From: Peteryoungia rhizophila
Lineage (GTDB): Bacteria; Pseudomonadota; Alphaproteobacteria; Rhizobiales; Rhizobiaceae
Assembly: GCF_004912145.1 (NCBI RefSeq)
Contig: NZ_STGT01000005.1
Span: forward strand, 248,001-312,000
Length of the DNA: 64,000 bases
Direction of reading: 5' to 3'
In this document: positions 44,222 through 54,249 of the stretch, in pieces
How positions within the stretch are numbered: position 1 is the stretch's first letter
How the letters are laid out: each line of letters starts with the position of its first letter
Translations under genes and position numbers: made by a program
Notes under the pieces: generated by a model
What the model saw: only the letters and a program-made list of their open reading frames with translations
What the model was told of the DNA's origin: nothing
Database searches by the model: none

Positions 44222-45319
44222 ATGACAACATGCGTAAAGATCACGCCAATGACGCAGTTTCATCTCGGGGACGCGGATCAATCCGAGACAGAAGTCTCGA
44301 GCAGCGTGCCGCGAACGGACGAACCGCTGCAATCAGCACCTTTCGCCGCCTCGCCGCTCACCGGCCCGCGCGTCGTCACGCTGGCCTATGACGGCCTCTG
44401 CACCTTCGAATTCGGCGTTGCCGTGGAAGTCTTCGGCCTCGCCCGGCCCGAAATGGGAGAAGGCTGGTATCGCCACGCCACGGCCGCCGTCGAGCCCGGT
44501 CTTCTACGCGCGGCCGGCGGCCTCACCGTGACGGCGACCGGGGGGCTGGCGCTCCTGGAAGAAGCGGATCTGATCGTGGTACCCGGCTGGCGCGGGATCG
44601 ACGAGCCTGTCCCGAACAAGCTGCTTCAGGCCTTGCGCACCGCGCACGGCAGAGGCGCCCGGCTGATGTCGCTCTGCTCCGGCGTCGCGGTACTCGCGGC
44701 CACGGGCCTGCTCGATGGTCGCCGTGCCACGACACATTGGCGGTATGCCGATGCGATCGCCGTTCGCCACCCGAGGATCTGTCTTGATCCCGATGTACTC
44801 TATGTCGATGAAGGTGAGATCCTGACCGCCGCCGGAAGTGCGGCCGGCATCGATCTCTGCCTGCATGTCGTGCGCCGCGATTTCGGCGCAGAGGCTGCCA
44901 ACAGCGTCGCCCGGCGCCTCGTCGTGCCACCCCATCGGGAGGGCGGCCAGGCTCAGTTTATCGTCAGACCCGTACCGCAGGAGCGCGAGGGACAACGGCT
45001 TGGTCCCTTGGTCGAGTGGATCGACGCCAATCTGCAACATGAGGTGACAATTGCCGAGATGGCCGCACGCGCGGGCATGAGCACACGGACCTTCCAGCGC
45101 CGGTTCCGCCAACTGACCGGCACGAGCCCTGGCGAATTTCTGCTCGCCCGAAGGCTACGTCATGCCTGCGACCTGTTGGAACGGCATGGTAAACTGTCGC
45201 TCGACGACATCGCGCTCGCCTCGGGCTTCGGCACGCCGGCGACGTTGCGTCACCATTTTCGCGCCCGCCTCGCTACCAGCCCGGCAGCTTATCGGGCCCG
45301 TTTCGGGCAGAGAATCTGA
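44222..45319 (+). CDS. ftrA: FtrA-like AraC-family regulator with a GATase1 domain
   Basis: This 365-residue GlxA-family regulator has an N-terminal DJ-1/PfpI-type domain (about 50-215, with LCSGVAVLAATGLL as nucleophile elbow) and a C-terminal AraC double helix-turn-helix (about 260-360, with MSTRTFQRRFRQLTGTSPGEF). It starts 69 nt from the divergent rhodanese gene it likely controls. ATG 44222 or ATG 44249 are both possible; the first 45 residues are not conserved-looking. Confidence 0.88.
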   Translation: MTTCVKITPMTQFHLGDADQSETEVSSSVPRTDEPLQSAPFAASPLTGPRVVTLAYDGLCTFEFGVAVEVFGLARPEMGEGWYRHATAAVEPGLLRAAGGLTVTATGGLALLEEADLIVVPGWRGIDEPVPNKLLQALRTAHGRGARLMSLCSGVAVLAATGLLDGRRATTHWRYADAIAVRHPRICLDPDVLYVDEGEILTAAGSAAGIDLCLHVVRRDFGAEAANSVARRLVVPPHREGGQAQFIVRPVPQEREGQRLGPLVEWIDANLQHEVTIAEMAARAGMSTRTFQRRFRQLTGTSPGEFLLARRLRHACDLLERHGKLSLDDIALASGFGTPATLRHHFRARLATSPAAYRARFGQRI

Positions 45320-45406
45320 AATAGATTTGCTCTGGTATGAAAGGTTTTTGGAGAGGGAGCTGGGCAGCATGAACTAAGAACGCATGCGCCCAACCATAGG
45401 GAGATT

Positions 45407-45850
45407 TTACCGCTCCGCGGATGCGGCCTCTTCGGCACTTTCCTCGATTCGCTCCATGTCGTCGTCGGACAGGCCGAAATGATGGCCGATTTCGTGGATC
45501 AGCACGTGAGTGATGATGTCGCCCAGCGTCTCTTCGTTCTCGGCCCAGTAGTCGATAATGGGACGCCGATAGAGGGTGATCCGGTTCGGCACCATGCCGG
45601 TTTCCATGGAGAACCGCTCTGACAGACCCTGGCCCTCGAAAAGGCCCAGAAGATCGAAAGGCGTTTCGAGCGCCATGTCTTCGAACACTTCATCCGTGGG
45701 AAAATCAGAGATCTCGATAATGAGATCCTTGCTCAGGTCGCGGAATTCTTGCGGCAGGTGGCCATAGGCCTCGATCGCCAGCGACTCGAATGTGCTGATC
45801 GTCGGGGCGTGCCGTTCGCGCCAATCCTCGCTCTGGTCTATGCGGGCCAT
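45407..45850 (-). CDS. Small metallopeptidase (DUF1025/zincin-like)
   Basis: This 147-residue minimal zincin has the zinc motif HEIGHHFGLSDDD: His119 and His123 with Glu120, and Asp130 as probable third ligand. Earlier segments DLIIEISDFP and NRITLYRRPI match the family, which contains a compact intracellular or peripheral protease of unknown target. It is convergent with ftrA, with an 87-nt gap. Confidence 0.88.
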   Translation of the reverse strand: MARIDQSEDWRERHAPTISTFESLAIEAYGHLPQEFRDLSKDLIIEISDFPTDEVFEDMALETPFDLLGLFEGQGLSERFSMETGMVPNRITLYRRPIIDYWAENEETLGDIITHVLIHEIGHHFGLSDDDMERIEESAEEAASAER

Positions 45851-45973
45851 GAATACTCCTTACTGCCCCGAGATATAGGATGTTTGCAACACCATTTCGA
45901 GAGTGAATTCAACAGAGGAATAAATTCTCAATCGAATCCGGTTGACTCTTGAATGAAGCTCTGGAATCCATAG

Positions 45974-45988
45974 GAACAAATAGAGAAC
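45974..45988 (+). promoter_or_regulatory. LexA (SOS) box upstream of imuA
   Basis: GAAC-AAATAGA-GAAC is an exact match to the alphaproteobacterial LexA direct repeat GAAC-N7-GAAC. It lies 21 nt before the imuA start and just downstream of a TTGACT -35 candidate (45942-45947). This puts the mutagenesis cassette under SOS control. Confidence 0.9.
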
Positions 45989-46009
45989 AATTTATCAGGA
46001 GAGATCGTC

Positions 46010-46936
46010 ATGGGCGAGAGCCCTCAGGCGCGCGAGACGCTTTGTGCCTTGCGAGAGGCGATTGCCCGGATCGAGGGAAAGCCGGACCATGCCGCGCGCC
46101 TAGCGGCTGGCCTGTGCCCGGAAACAGGGCAAGCGACGCCAGAGGAGAGGCTGGAGAGACAGGGTCTCTTCGATGGCATGATAGGTGAGGTCCTTGCTCG
46201 GGGAACACTGGTCGAACTCAGAGGTCTGCGGTTACAACAGGCAGGCTCTGTGACCGGCCTCGGACTGGCCTTCGCCCTCATGGCTGCGGAAAAGAACGGG
46301 AAGGCAAGACAGCGCCTGCTTTTCGTCGCCGACCCCCATGTCGTGCGCGAGGCCGGCCTTGCCTATGCACCCGGCCTCCTCGACTTCGGCCTGTCGACTG
46401 CCGGACTGGTCCATGCCCTCCCGCGCCGCCTTGAGGATGCGTTATGGCTCACAGAGGCAGCCCTCACCTCGCGCGCCTTTTCCACCGTGCTTCTTGAAGT
46501 GCACGGCAATCCTAAGAAATTCGGCCTCACCGAGAGCCGGCGCCTGAGCCTGAAAGCCCGCGCTACCGGTGGCAAGCTGCTGATCCTCCGCCAGGCGGGC
46601 GAGGAAGAGGCTTCCAGCGCCCTTCTTCGCCTGTCTGTCGAACCCGCGCCGGCGGCGGCGCGCCATCTCGCCGACGGGTCCCTGCTGGGCGGCAGCATCG
46701 GGTCCCCCGTCTTTCGAATCACACTTGAGAAATCCCGCATCCCGGGCTCACCCGAACTCATTCTGGAGTGGAATTCCGATGACCGCCGCCTTCGCCTCTT
46801 TGAGCATTTCCAATCACCCGGCCTCGGATCGCCGCATTCTGTCGCTCTTCTTCCCACGGCTTCCGACCGACCGCATCGCCAGACGTCGCTGGGGTCTGTC
46901 CTGGCGTTTACCCCCCGGCTCGACCGTGCATCCTGA
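46010..46936 (+). CDS. imuA: ImuA, SOS mutagenesis protein
   Basis: This 308-residue RecA-like protein without polymerase activity partners ImuB and DnaE2 in error-prone lesion bypass. The SulA/RecA-like core includes FDGMIGEVLARGTLVEL, LLFVADPHVVREAGL and RRLEDALWLTEAALTSRAFSTVLLEV. Its last 52 codons overlap the imuB start in another frame (158 nt). The C terminus past about residue 255 is Ser/Pro/His-rich and may be non-conserved. The start ATG 46010 follows CAGGAGA. Confidence 0.9.
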   Translation: MGESPQARETLCALREAIARIEGKPDHAARLAAGLCPETGQATPEERLERQGLFDGMIGEVLARGTLVELRGLRLQQAGSVTGLGLAFALMAAEKNGKARQRLLFVADPHVVREAGLAYAPGLLDFGLSTAGLVHALPRRLEDALWLTEAALTSRAFSTVLLEVHGNPKKFGLTESRRLSLKARATGGKLLILRQAGEEEASSALLRLSVEPAPAAARHLADGSLLGGSIGSPVFRITLEKSRIPGSPELILEWNSDDRRLRLFEHFQSPGLGSPHSVALLPTASDRPHRQTSLGSVLAFTPRLDRAS

Positions 46937-48404
46937 ATATCCGCCGCTGGCCTGTGCCGGCCGGGTCGCCAACGCCATGCGTATCACGGCACTGGATGAG
47001 ACAGCCGAGACTTTTGGCCTCCGGGTCGGGCAGGGACTGGCGGAAGCCCGTGCCATCTGTGCGAGCCTGGACGTGATCGAGGCGGATCCCGCCGCCGACC
47101 GCGCGCTGCTCGACGCTGTCGCCGACTGGTGTGATCGTTACACACCGCTGGTGGCACTGGACGGCGATGACGGCCTGATGCTGGATATCACCGGCTGCGC
47201 GCATCTTTTCGGTGGCGAAGACAGGCTGGTAGAGGACGTCGACCGGCGCCTGACCGCCTTCGGCTTTGCCGTCCACATCGCTGTCGGCCCGACACCGGGC
47301 CTGGCCCGCGCCTGCAGCCGCTTTGGCGGACCAAGATGTATTGCAGCCTCCGAGGCTACGGCAGCGCTCGCTCCCCTGCCGGTTGCTGCTCTGCGGCTCG
47401 AACCACAGACAGTGATGGATCTCGCCCGTGTCGGCCTGAAGACGGTGAGCGAGCTTCTCGCGGCTCCACGACCGCCGATCACCCGCCGTTTCGGGCAAGC
47501 CCCCATGCTGCGTCTCGACCAGGCGCTCGGCCGCGAGGGCGAGCCGATTTCCCCCCGACGCCATCTGCCGCTGCTGTCGGCCGAACGAAGGCTCGCAGAA
47601 CCGATCATGACAGAGGATCAGGTACTCGATCTCGCCGGTCGTCTCGCTGGAGGCCTGAAAACCTCGCTCGAAGCCCGTGGCGAAGGAGGCCGACTGTTCG
47701 AGCTTCTCGTCTTCCGGGTCGATGGCCGGGTCTTCCGCATCGAGGTCGGCGCCTCGGCCCCCTTGCGTGACACTGCACGTATCAGGGCTCTCTTCGAGGA
47801 GCGTCTCTCCGTCCTGCACGACGATCTGGACGCCGGTTTCGGCTTCGAACTCGTCCGTCTCAATGTCCTCCTGAGCGAGACTTACGATGCCCGCCAACCC
47901 GAACTTGTCGGCGAGGAAGACAATCGTGAAGACCTCACGCGGTTCCTCGACCAGATTTCGGCTCGTCTGGGCGAACGTGCGCTCCGCCTGCCCGTGCCGC
48001 TTGCCAGCCATTGGCCGGAGAGAGCGACGATGCATGCACCGGCCACCGACGCGCTGAAGGCGCTCGACCGTCCGGCCGCGCGGACAGACGTGGTCGCGAG
48101 ACCGGTACGCGGCCTGCGGCCCTTGCGCCTGCTCGATCGGCCGGAAGAAGTCGAGGTCATGTCTGCCGTTCCGGACGGCCCGCCGGCAAGCTTTCGCTGG
48201 CGCCGCGTGCAGCGGCGCATCCTGCGGGCGGAGGGGCCGGAACGCCTCGCACCGGAATGGTGGGTCGACGGCGAGGATGCCCCGCCACGGGATTATTTCC
48301 GCATCGAGGACACCGACGGCCAACGCTTCTGGCTGTACCGCCAAGGCCTCTATGAACGGCGGACCGTGACACCGACCTGGTTCCTCCAGGGTTTCTTTGC
48401 GTGA
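46779..48404 (+). CDS. imuB: ImuB, Y-family polymerase-like protein
   Basis: This 541-residue Y-family relative acts as the hub linking ImuA, DnaE2 and the beta clamp. The fold is recognisable: [14 protein letters not shown] at the N terminus, [23 protein letters not shown] around 120, VAVGPTPG-type palm residues and a C-terminal ImuB domain with [20 protein letters not shown]. The catalytic acids of true polymerases are replaced, as in other ImuB proteins. ATG 46779 has GGAG about 11 nt upstream; the frame is open to 46725. It is followed by dnaE2 after 10 nt. Confidence 0.92.
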   Translation: MTAAFASLSISNHPASDRRILSLFFPRLPTDRIARRRWGLSWRLPPGSTVHPEYPPLACAGRVANAMRITALDETAETFGLRVGQGLAEARAICASLDVIEADPAADRALLDAVADWCDRYTPLVALDGDDGLMLDITGCAHLFGGEDRLVEDVDRRLTAFGFAVHIAVGPTPGLARACSRFGGPRCIAASEATAALAPLPVAALRLEPQTVMDLARVGLKTVSELLAAPRPPITRRFGQAPMLRLDQALGREGEPISPRRHLPLLSAERRLAEPIMTEDQVLDLAGRLAGGLKTSLEARGEGGRLFELLVFRVDGRVFRIEVGASAPLRDTARIRALFEERLSVLHDDLDAGFGFELVRLNVLLSETYDARQPELVGEEDNREDLTRFLDQISARLGERALRLPVPLASHWPERATMHAPATDALKALDRPAARTDVVARPVRGLRPLRLLDRPEEVEVMSAVPDGPPASFRWRRVQRRILRAEGPERLAPEWWVDGEDAPPRDYFRIEDTDGQRFWLYRQGLYERRTVTPTWFLQGFFA

Positions 48405-48414
48405 GGCGCGCACC

Positions 48415-51400
48415 ATGACCGCGGGACCCTTTTACGAAATCGGACTGCGCAGCAATTTCTCCTTTCTGGACGGCGCCTCCCATGCCGAGGAACTGGTGGA
48501 GCGAGCCCTGTTGCTCGGTCTCTCGGGTCTAGGCCTTGCCGATCGAAACACGGTTGCCGGCGTCGTGCGCCTACATGCCTCGGCCAAGCTGAACGGTCTC
48601 GAATTCCGCCCCGGTGCCCGTCTCGTCTTTGACGACGAAACGCCGGAGCTTCTCGCCTATCCGATGAACCGCAAGGGATGGGGCAATCTCTGTCGCATGC
48701 TGAGCGAGGGCAACCTGCGGTCGAAGAAGGGTATCTGCACGCTTTGGGAGAAGGATCTCTTCGACTGGTCGGAGCATCTGCTGTTCGTTGCCATGTCTCC
48801 CTCACTGCCCGGAACTGCCGATGTCGAAAGGTTCGAAACCCGCCTCGCGCATATTCGCCACCGGCTTGGGGATCGGCTCTACCTCGCGCTCGTTCCGCGT
48901 TATGACGGCCTCGACCAGAAGACCTTCGGCGAACTCGACGGGATGGCGAGAAGGCTCGATCTGCCGCTGATCGCGACGAATGATGTCCTTTATCATGCTC
49001 CGGAGCGCAAACCCGTGGCCGACGTTGTCGTTGCGATCAAAGAGCATGTGACGATCGCCGAAGCCGGCCTGCGCCTGCATGCCCATGCCGAGCGACACCT
49101 GAAGAGCCCGACCGAAATGGCCCGCCTGCTGCGCGCCTGGCCGGAAACGCTCGACAACAACATCCGCTTCTTTAGCCGGCTTCAATTCTCTCTGGATGAA
49201 TTGTCCCACCAGTATCCCGAGGAAATCTTCGATGGCGAATCCCCGGCCCTGGCCTTGCGCCGGCTGACCTATGAAGGCGCACGAAAACGTTATCCGGACG
49301 AAATCCCCCGGAAGGTCCTCGGCCTTCTCGACTATGAACTGAAGCTGATTGCCGAGAAACGATACGAGCCGTATTTTCTCACGGTTTACCGGATCGTCTG
49401 TCATGCGCGAAAGGTGGGCATCCTTTGCCAAGGCCGCGGTTCCGCTGCCAATTCCGCCGTCTGTTTCTGCCTCGGCATCACCGAGGTCGATCCGCAGAAG
49501 ACGACCCTGCTCTTCGATCGTTTTCTGTCCACCGAACGCGACGAGCCGCCCGATATCGATGTCGATTTCGAGCATGAAAAGCGCGAGGAGGTGATCCGGT
49601 TCATCTATGAGACCTATGGCCGTGAGCATGCGGCGCTGACCGCCGCCGTCATCAGCTACCGCGCCCGCTCGGCCGGCCGCGAGGTCGCCAAGGCCTTCGG
49701 TATGTCGGATGATGTGCAGTCGGCGCTGGCCGGCTCGATCTGGGGCTGGTGGACCAGCGACTTCACCGAGGAGCAGGCTAAGGCGGCCGGGCTCGACCTC
49801 AAGGATCCGACCACCCGGCACGTCCTCGCCTATGCCCAGGCCCTGCAGAATTTCCCCCGACATCTCTCCCAGCATGTCGGCGGCTTCGTCATCACCCGGG
49901 ACCGCTTGGACGAGGTGGTTCCGATCATGAACACGGCAGACGGTCGCTACATGGTCGAATGGGACAAGGACGATCTCGATACGCTGAAGATCCTCAAGAT
50001 CGACGTGCTGGCGCTCGGCATGCTCACCTGCTTGGCCAAGGCCTTCAAGCTGCTTTCCAGCCATTATGATCGCCACGAGACCCTTGCCTCGGTGAACGAG
50101 GACCAACGCGACGAAGTCTATGACATGATCTGCCGTGCCGACACGCTCGGCGTCTTCCAGATCGAAAGCCGTGCCCAGATGAGCATGCTGCCGAGGCTGA
50201 AGCCCCGAAAATTCTACGATCTCGTCATCGAGGTCGCTATCGTCCGCCCCGGCCCGATTCAGGGCAACATGGTCCACCCCTATCTCAAGCGACGCGAGGA
50301 TGAACGCGCTGGCCGGCCGATTGATTATCCCAGCCCCGAACTCCGCACCGTGCTGGAGCGCACGCTGGGCGTACCCCTCTTCCAGGAACAGGCCATGCAG
50401 ATCGCCATCACCGCAGCCGGCTTCACACCCGCCGAAGCCGACAAGCTGCGCCGCGCCATGGCCACCTTCCGCCGCACGGGCCAGGTCTCCAGCTTTCAGA
50501 AGCGCATGATCGAGGGCATGGTGGAGCGCAATTACGATCCGGAGTTCGCCGCCCGCTGTTTCAGCCAGATCGAGGGTTTCGGCGAATATGGCTTTCCGGA
50601 AAGCCACGCCGCCTCCTTCGCCCTGCTCGTCTACGTCTCCTGCTGGTTCAAGGCCTTCTACCCAGACATCTTCTGCGCCGCGATCCTCAATTCCCAGCCG
50701 ATGGGTTTCTATGCGCCGGGCCAACTGGTGCGCGATGCCCGCGAACACGGTGTCGAAATAAGGCCCGTAGACGTCAATCATTCCGTCTGGGATTGTACGC
50801 TGGAAGGAGATGAACAAGGGCAATCGGCCTTCGATCCAGCCCGAATTGCGTCTCGCCACCGCTCCATGACCGACGTTATCCGGAGCCGCCACGCCGTACG
50901 TCTCGGTTTTCGCCAGATCAAGGGTATCTCCGAAAGCGAGATGGCGATCCTCGTCGAGAGGCGCGGTGCGGGTTATGATTCCGTTCGAGATCTCTGGCTG
51001 CGCACGCGCCTGCCACGCGCGGCAATCGAGAAACTCGCCGATGCCGACTGTTTTTCGTCTCTCGGCCTCAACCGTCGCGATGCCCTCTGGGCCGCCCAGG
51101 CGCTCGATGCGGGAGCAGCCGTCGAAGTCCTGCCGCTTTTCCTCGCGCTTGCGGGCCAGGATATGCAGCAGGAGGCGGAGGTCGCACTGCCCCGCATGCT
51201 GCCGGGCGAAGAAGTGCTCAGCGATTATCGCACGCTGTCCTTTTCGCTCAAGGCGCATCCCTTGTCCTTCCTGCGCGAAGCCATGCATCGAGCCGGCCTC
51301 AAATCGGCGGCCGACCTCGAAAACCTGTCTCATGGTGCGAAGGTGGAAATCGCCGGCCTTGTGCTGGTGCGCCAGCGCCCCGGATCGGCCAAGGGTGTGA

Positions 51401-51801
51401 TCTTTATGACGCTGGAGGACGAAACAGGCACGACGAACGCCATCGTCTGGCCAAAAACCTTCGAGCGTTACCGGCCGGTGGTGATGGGGGCGAGGCTGGT
51501 TGCCCTGCGCGGCCGACTGCAGAAGGCGCATGGGGTCATCCACGTCGTCGCCGACCATCTCGTCGATGCCAGTGCCCGTCTCGGCCTGTTGCTCGAAGAC
51601 CTCAAGACCTTCAATACGCTTGCGCATGCCGACGAGGTCCGTCGGCCGGGGGTCGACGCCCGTCAGGCCAAACACGAGAAGCAGGCACGCACCATGCCGA
51701 TCAAGCCACCGCCCGCGCTGCCCACCGCCGCGCCGCCGCCCCGCCATCCCCGACGTAGCGCCATGGCGGAGCTGATGCCCAAAGGCCGCAACTTCCACTG
51801 A
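48415..51801 (+). CDS. dnaE2: Error-prone DNA polymerase DnaE2 (ImuC)
   Basis: This 1128-residue C-family polymerase is the catalytic part of the SOS mutasome. A PHP domain begins at [18 protein letters not shown]. The palm has the catalytic Asp pair in [15 protein letters not shown], followed by the helix-hairpin-helix ([12 protein letters not shown] region) and an OB fold near residues 970-1060 ([18 protein letters not shown]). The length is typical (about 1100). ATG 48415 is the start of the conserved sequence; the frame extends 6 codons upstream to a TTG. No terminator is obvious at the end. Confidence 0.95.
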   Translation: MTAGPFYEIGLRSNFSFLDGASHAEELVERALLLGLSGLGLADRNTVAGVVRLHASAKLNGLEFRPGARLVFDDETPELLAYPMNRKGWGNLCRMLSEGNLRSKKGICTLWEKDLFDWSEHLLFVAMSPSLPGTADVERFETRLAHIRHRLGDRLYLALVPRYDGLDQKTFGELDGMARRLDLPLIATNDVLYHAPERKPVADVVVAIKEHVTIAEAGLRLHAHAERHLKSPTEMARLLRAWPETLDNNIRFFSRLQFSLDELSHQYPEEIFDGESPALALRRLTYEGARKRYPDEIPRKVLGLLDYELKLIAEKRYEPYFLTVYRIVCHARKVGILCQGRGSAANSAVCFCLGITEVDPQKTTLLFDRFLSTERDEPPDIDVDFEHEKREEVIRFIYETYGREHAALTAAVISYRARSAGREVAKAFGMSDDVQSALAGSIWGWWTSDFTEEQAKAAGLDLKDPTTRHVLAYAQALQNFPRHLSQHVGGFVITRDRLDEVVPIMNTADGRYMVEWDKDDLDTLKILKIDVLALGMLTCLAKAFKLLSSHYDRHETLASVNEDQRDEVYDMICRADTLGVFQIESRAQMSMLPRLKPRKFYDLVIEVAIVRPGPIQGNMVHPYLKRREDERAGRPIDYPSPELRTVLERTLGVPLFQEQAMQIAITAAGFTPAEADKLRRAMATFRRTGQVSSFQKRMIEGMVERNYDPEFAARCFSQIEGFGEYGFPESHAASFALLVYVSCWFKAFYPDIFCAAILNSQPMGFYAPGQLVRDAREHGVEIRPVDVNHSVWDCTLEGDEQGQSAFDPARIASRHRSMTDVIRSRHAVRLGFRQIKGISESEMAILVERRGAGYDSVRDLWLRTRLPRAAIEKLADADCFSSLGLNRRDALWAAQALDAGAAVEVLPLFLALAGQDMQQEAEVALPRMLPGEEVLSDYRTLSFSLKAHPLSFLREAMHRAGLKSAADLENLSHGAKVEIAGLVLVRQRPGSAKGVIFMTLEDETGTTNAIVWPKTFERYRPVVMGARLVALRGRLQKAHGVIHVVADHLVDASARLGLLLEDLKTFNTLAHADEVRRPGVDARQAKHEKQARTMPIKPPPALPTAAPPPRHPRRSAMAELMPKGRNFH

Positions 51802-51894
51802 AACCCACCCTGTGGGTCCCGGCGGCTCTGCCAACCGCGTGTCTGCGAATCTTCTTGACAAAGCTCATATGGTTCAAGAGAAAGGAGAGAGTAA

Positions 51895-52242
51895 GTGTCA
51901 TGTTTGACGAGTGACCCGACCATGCTGGTCTGCAGCTGCAATTACATCACCGACAAGGACATACAGGCCGTCATCACCGAGATGCTCGATGAGGACTGTT
52001 GGCAGTTGATCGTGCCCGGCAAGGTTTACCATGCCATGGGCAAGCGCGGCCGTTGCTGTGGATGCTTCCCGAATGTCGTCGATCTCATCATTCGCACGAC
52101 CGCGGAATATCACGCCGCCCGCAAGACTGAAGAAACCAAGGTCGTCAACTTCATGGAACGGCTGAAGCAGTTTCACGAAGAGCAGAAGGCCGCATTGGCC
52201 GAGCGGCGCCAAGCCATGGCAGCCGCCCGTCGGGCAGGATAA
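51895..52242 (+). CDS. bfd: Bacterioferritin-associated ferredoxin (BFD-type [2Fe-2S] protein)
   Basis: This protein of about 115 residues has the BFD cluster cysteines C-x-C (Cys13, Cys15) and C-x2-C (Cys54, Cys57) in LVCSCNYITDKDI and RGRCCGC. It reduces bacterioferritin heme to release stored iron. A C-terminal helix of about 50 charged residues extends beyond the usual 64-residue Bfd. The GTG at 51895 has an ideal AAGGAG seven bases upstream; the next in-frame ATG (51922) gives the conserved MLVCSCNY start but no ribosome site. It is 217 nt upstream of bfr. Confidence 0.88.
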   Translation: MSCLTSDPTMLVCSCNYITDKDIQAVITEMLDEDCWQLIVPGKVYHAMGKRGRCCGCFPNVVDLIIRTTAEYHAARKTEETKVVNFMERLKQFHEEQKAALAERRQAMAAARRAG

Positions 52243-52269
52243 ATCCTCAAGATCTCATCGTATAGGGGC

Positions 52270-52289
52270 AGGGCAGACCTGCCCTTTTT
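52270..52289 (+). terminator. Terminator after bfd
   Basis: AGGGCA-GACC-TGCCCT followed by TTTT lies 28 nt after the bfd stop, separating bfd from the bfr promoter region. Confidence 0.75.
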
Positions 52290-52375
52290 CACGCGAAGCC
52301 ACGAACCATAACCTGTCAGCGGCCTCAGCTCGCCTGAATCAATGTCGGGGGCAGCCGCATTTCCCGATCTCAAAA

Positions 52376-52390
52376 TTAGAATCTTTCTAA
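52376..52390. promoter_or_regulatory. Irr-type iron control element (ICE) upstream of bfr
   Basis: TTAGAA-TCT-TTCTAA is a perfect 6-bp inverted repeat with 3-nt spacing, matching the ICE motif bound by the rhizobial heme-responsive regulator Irr. It lies 69 nt before the bfr start. Irr represses bfr under iron limitation in related bacteria. Confidence 0.8.
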
Positions 52391-52459
52391 AAGAACTCGA
52401 CACACGTGAGCAGGGGCGCTAGAGTTGTAGCGTCCGAATTTACATAAGGGATGTATATC

Positions 52460-52945
52460 ATGAAGGGTGATCCGAAGGTCATCGAACGGCTCAACGAGGC
52501 TCTGTTTCTCGAGCTCGGTGCGGTCAACCAGTACTGGCTGCACTACCGCCTCCTCAACGACTGGGGCTACACCAAGCTTGCCAAGAAGGAGCGCGCCGAA
52601 TCGATCGAGGAGATGCAGCACGCCGACAAGATCATCGACCGGATCATCTTCCTGGAAGGCCACCCGAACCTCCAGCAGGTCGCACCCCTCCGCATCGGCC
52701 AGAACGTCAAGGAAGTGCTGGAAGCCGACCTCGCCGGTGAATATGATGCCCGGACCTCCTACAAGGCCTCGCGCGACATCTGTTACCAGGCAGGCGACTA
52801 CGTCTCGATGAAGGTCTTCGAACAGCTCCTCATCGACGAAGAAGGCCATATCGATTTCCTGGAGACACAGCTCGAGCTTCTCTCCAAGATCGGCGAAGAG
52901 AAATACGGCCAGCTGAACGCGGATTCGGCCGACTCGGCCGAATAG
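52460..52945 (+). CDS. bfr: Bacterioferritin
   Basis: This 161-residue heme-containing ferritin oxidises and stores iron in a 24-mer shell. All ferroxidase ligands are in place: Glu18, Glu51, His54, Glu94, Glu127 and His130, with Met52 as the heme ligand. ATG 52460 follows AAGGG at nine bases and gives the canonical MKGDPKVI start; an ATG three codons earlier lies on the ribosome site. Control by Irr is suggested by the ICE palindrome upstream, and a terminator follows. Confidence 0.96.
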   Translation: MKGDPKVIERLNEALFLELGAVNQYWLHYRLLNDWGYTKLAKKERAESIEEMQHADKIIDRIIFLEGHPNLQQVAPLRIGQNVKEVLEADLAGEYDARTSYKASRDICYQAGDYVSMKVFEQLLIDEEGHIDFLETQLELLSKIGEEKYGQLNADSADSAE

Positions 52946-52965
52946 TCAGCTACCTGCCCATGACG

Positions 52966-52990
52966 AAAGCCCCGTACGCGGGGCTTTTTT
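52966..52990 (+). terminator. Rho-independent terminator after bfr
   Basis: AAAGCCCCG-TACG-CGGGGCTTT followed by further T residues lies 20 nt after the bfr stop. It can also serve the convergent MoxR gene. Confidence 0.9.
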
Positions 52991-53046
52991 CGTTTCAGGC
53001 TAGCGGGTTTCAGGCCCGACCGACCCTCGAGAATTGACAGCGAGGA

Positions 53047-53886
53047 TCAACGCTCCCGCCGCGCCAGGAACGCAAGCCGCTCGAAAAGATGCACGTCCTG
53101 CTCGTTCTTCAGGAGCGCACCATGTAGCACCGGCAGCGCATTCCTCGCCTCGCCGCGCAGGTCCGCCGGATCGACGTCCTCGGCGACCAGAAGACGGATC
53201 CAGTCCAGCGCCTCTGAAGTCGATGGCTTCTTTTTCAGGCCGGGCGTTTCGCGAATTTCGTAAAACTGGGTGAGTGCGTTGCGGAGCAATGTCTTCTTGA
53301 TCCCGGGATAATGGACCTCGATGATCCGTTCCAAAGTCTCGGCGTCTGGGAATCGAATGTAATGAAAGAAACAGCGGCGCAGGAAGGCGTCCGGCAGTTC
53401 CTTCTCGTTGTTCGACGTGATGATGACGATCGGCCTGACACGGGCCGACACCGTCTCTCCAGTCTCGTAGACATGAAACTCCATCCGGTCGAGTTCCTGG
53501 AGGAGGTCGTTGGGAAACTCGATGTCGGCCTTGTCGATCTCGTCGATCAGCAGCACGCATTTCTGCTGGGCGACAAAAGCCTGCCAGAGCTTGCCTTTGC
53601 GGATGTAGTTACCAACGTCGTTGACGCGAGCATCGCCGAGCTGGCTGTCGCGCAGGCGCGAGACCGCATCATATTCATAGAGGCCCTGCTGCGCCTTTGT
53701 CGTCGACTTGACGTTCCATTCCAGCATATCGAGGCCGAGTGCAGCCGCAACCTGACGGGCAAGCTCGGTCTTGCCGGTGCCCGGCTCACCCTTGACCAGC
53801 AAGGGCCGCTCCAACCGGATCGCGGCATTCACCGCAACCATCAGATCCTTGTCGGCAACGTAGTCTGCGGTCCCCTGAAACTGCAT
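53047..53886 (-). CDS. MoxR-family AAA+ ATPase (CoxD-like)
   Basis: This 279-residue ATPase has Walker A GEPGTGKTE (33-41), Walker B CVLLIDEIDKAD (about 109-120), sensor ITSNNEKELPDAFLRRC and a C-terminal lid. MoxR/CoxD proteins act as chaperones that activate metalloenzymes or complexes, nearly always with a VWA-domain partner gene next door. Here the downstream neighbour on this strand is only the convergent bfr, so no partner is visible within the window. Confidence 0.92.
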   Translation of the reverse strand: MQFQGTADYVADKDLMVAVNAAIRLERPLLVKGEPGTGKTELARQVAAALGLDMLEWNVKSTTKAQQGLYEYDAVSRLRDSQLGDARVNDVGNYIRKGKLWQAFVAQQKCVLLIDEIDKADIEFPNDLLQELDRMEFHVYETGETVSARVRPIVIITSNNEKELPDAFLRRCFFHYIRFPDAETLERIIEVHYPGIKKTLLRNALTQFYEIRETPGLKKKPSTSEALDWIRLLVAEDVDPADLRGEARNALPVLHGALLKNEQDVHLFERLAFLARRER

Positions 53887-54249
53887 CGCGTCTGAGCCTC
53901 GTTCATCCTCGGCCGCAACCTAGTGACGCATGTGACCGGGTGCAAGCGCAGGCATGTCTTTCGCCCGCTTACCAGAAAAAGCTTGTATTTTCCCGGCAAT
54001 CTGACAGGCTGCATTCCATGAACGCTGATGCGTGTCCGTCTGCAAGTGCCCCATCCGCAAGGACGGAATTTCGGGCGCCGGACATCACCGACCTTCTCCT
54101 CGACCCAATTTTCGCCGTCCGGACCAGCTGGTCCGGCAGCCAGGCCCCGTATAACGGCAGGCTCCCATAGACCGGCAGGACTGATCGTCCGATCCGCAGG
54201 TCACAGGGTGTCTGTCCCGACCGCAGCCTCCCAGCTGCAGGAGATCCCC
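53887..54249. other. 363-nt region with at most a doubtful small frame
   Basis: Between the MoxR start (minus) and the 96-residue unknown protein (plus). An ATG at 54018 opens a 50-codon frame ending at 54170, with an ITDLLLDPIFAV segment but only a weak ribosome site (GACAGG); I would not call it a gene on this evidence. The region must hold the MoxR promoter and that of the small-protein pair downstream. Confidence 0.4.

Noticed and set aside
48802..51861. A 1019-codon open frame on the minus strand opposite dnaE2
   Set aside because: It mirrors the third-position GC bias of a clear DnaE2 gene and shows no domain or motif; it is an antisense shadow.
53940..54170. 76-codon frame (or 50 codons from ATG 54018) before the small-protein pair
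   Set aside because: Weak ribosome site and unconvincing composition; recorded only as a doubtful frame within the intergenic region.
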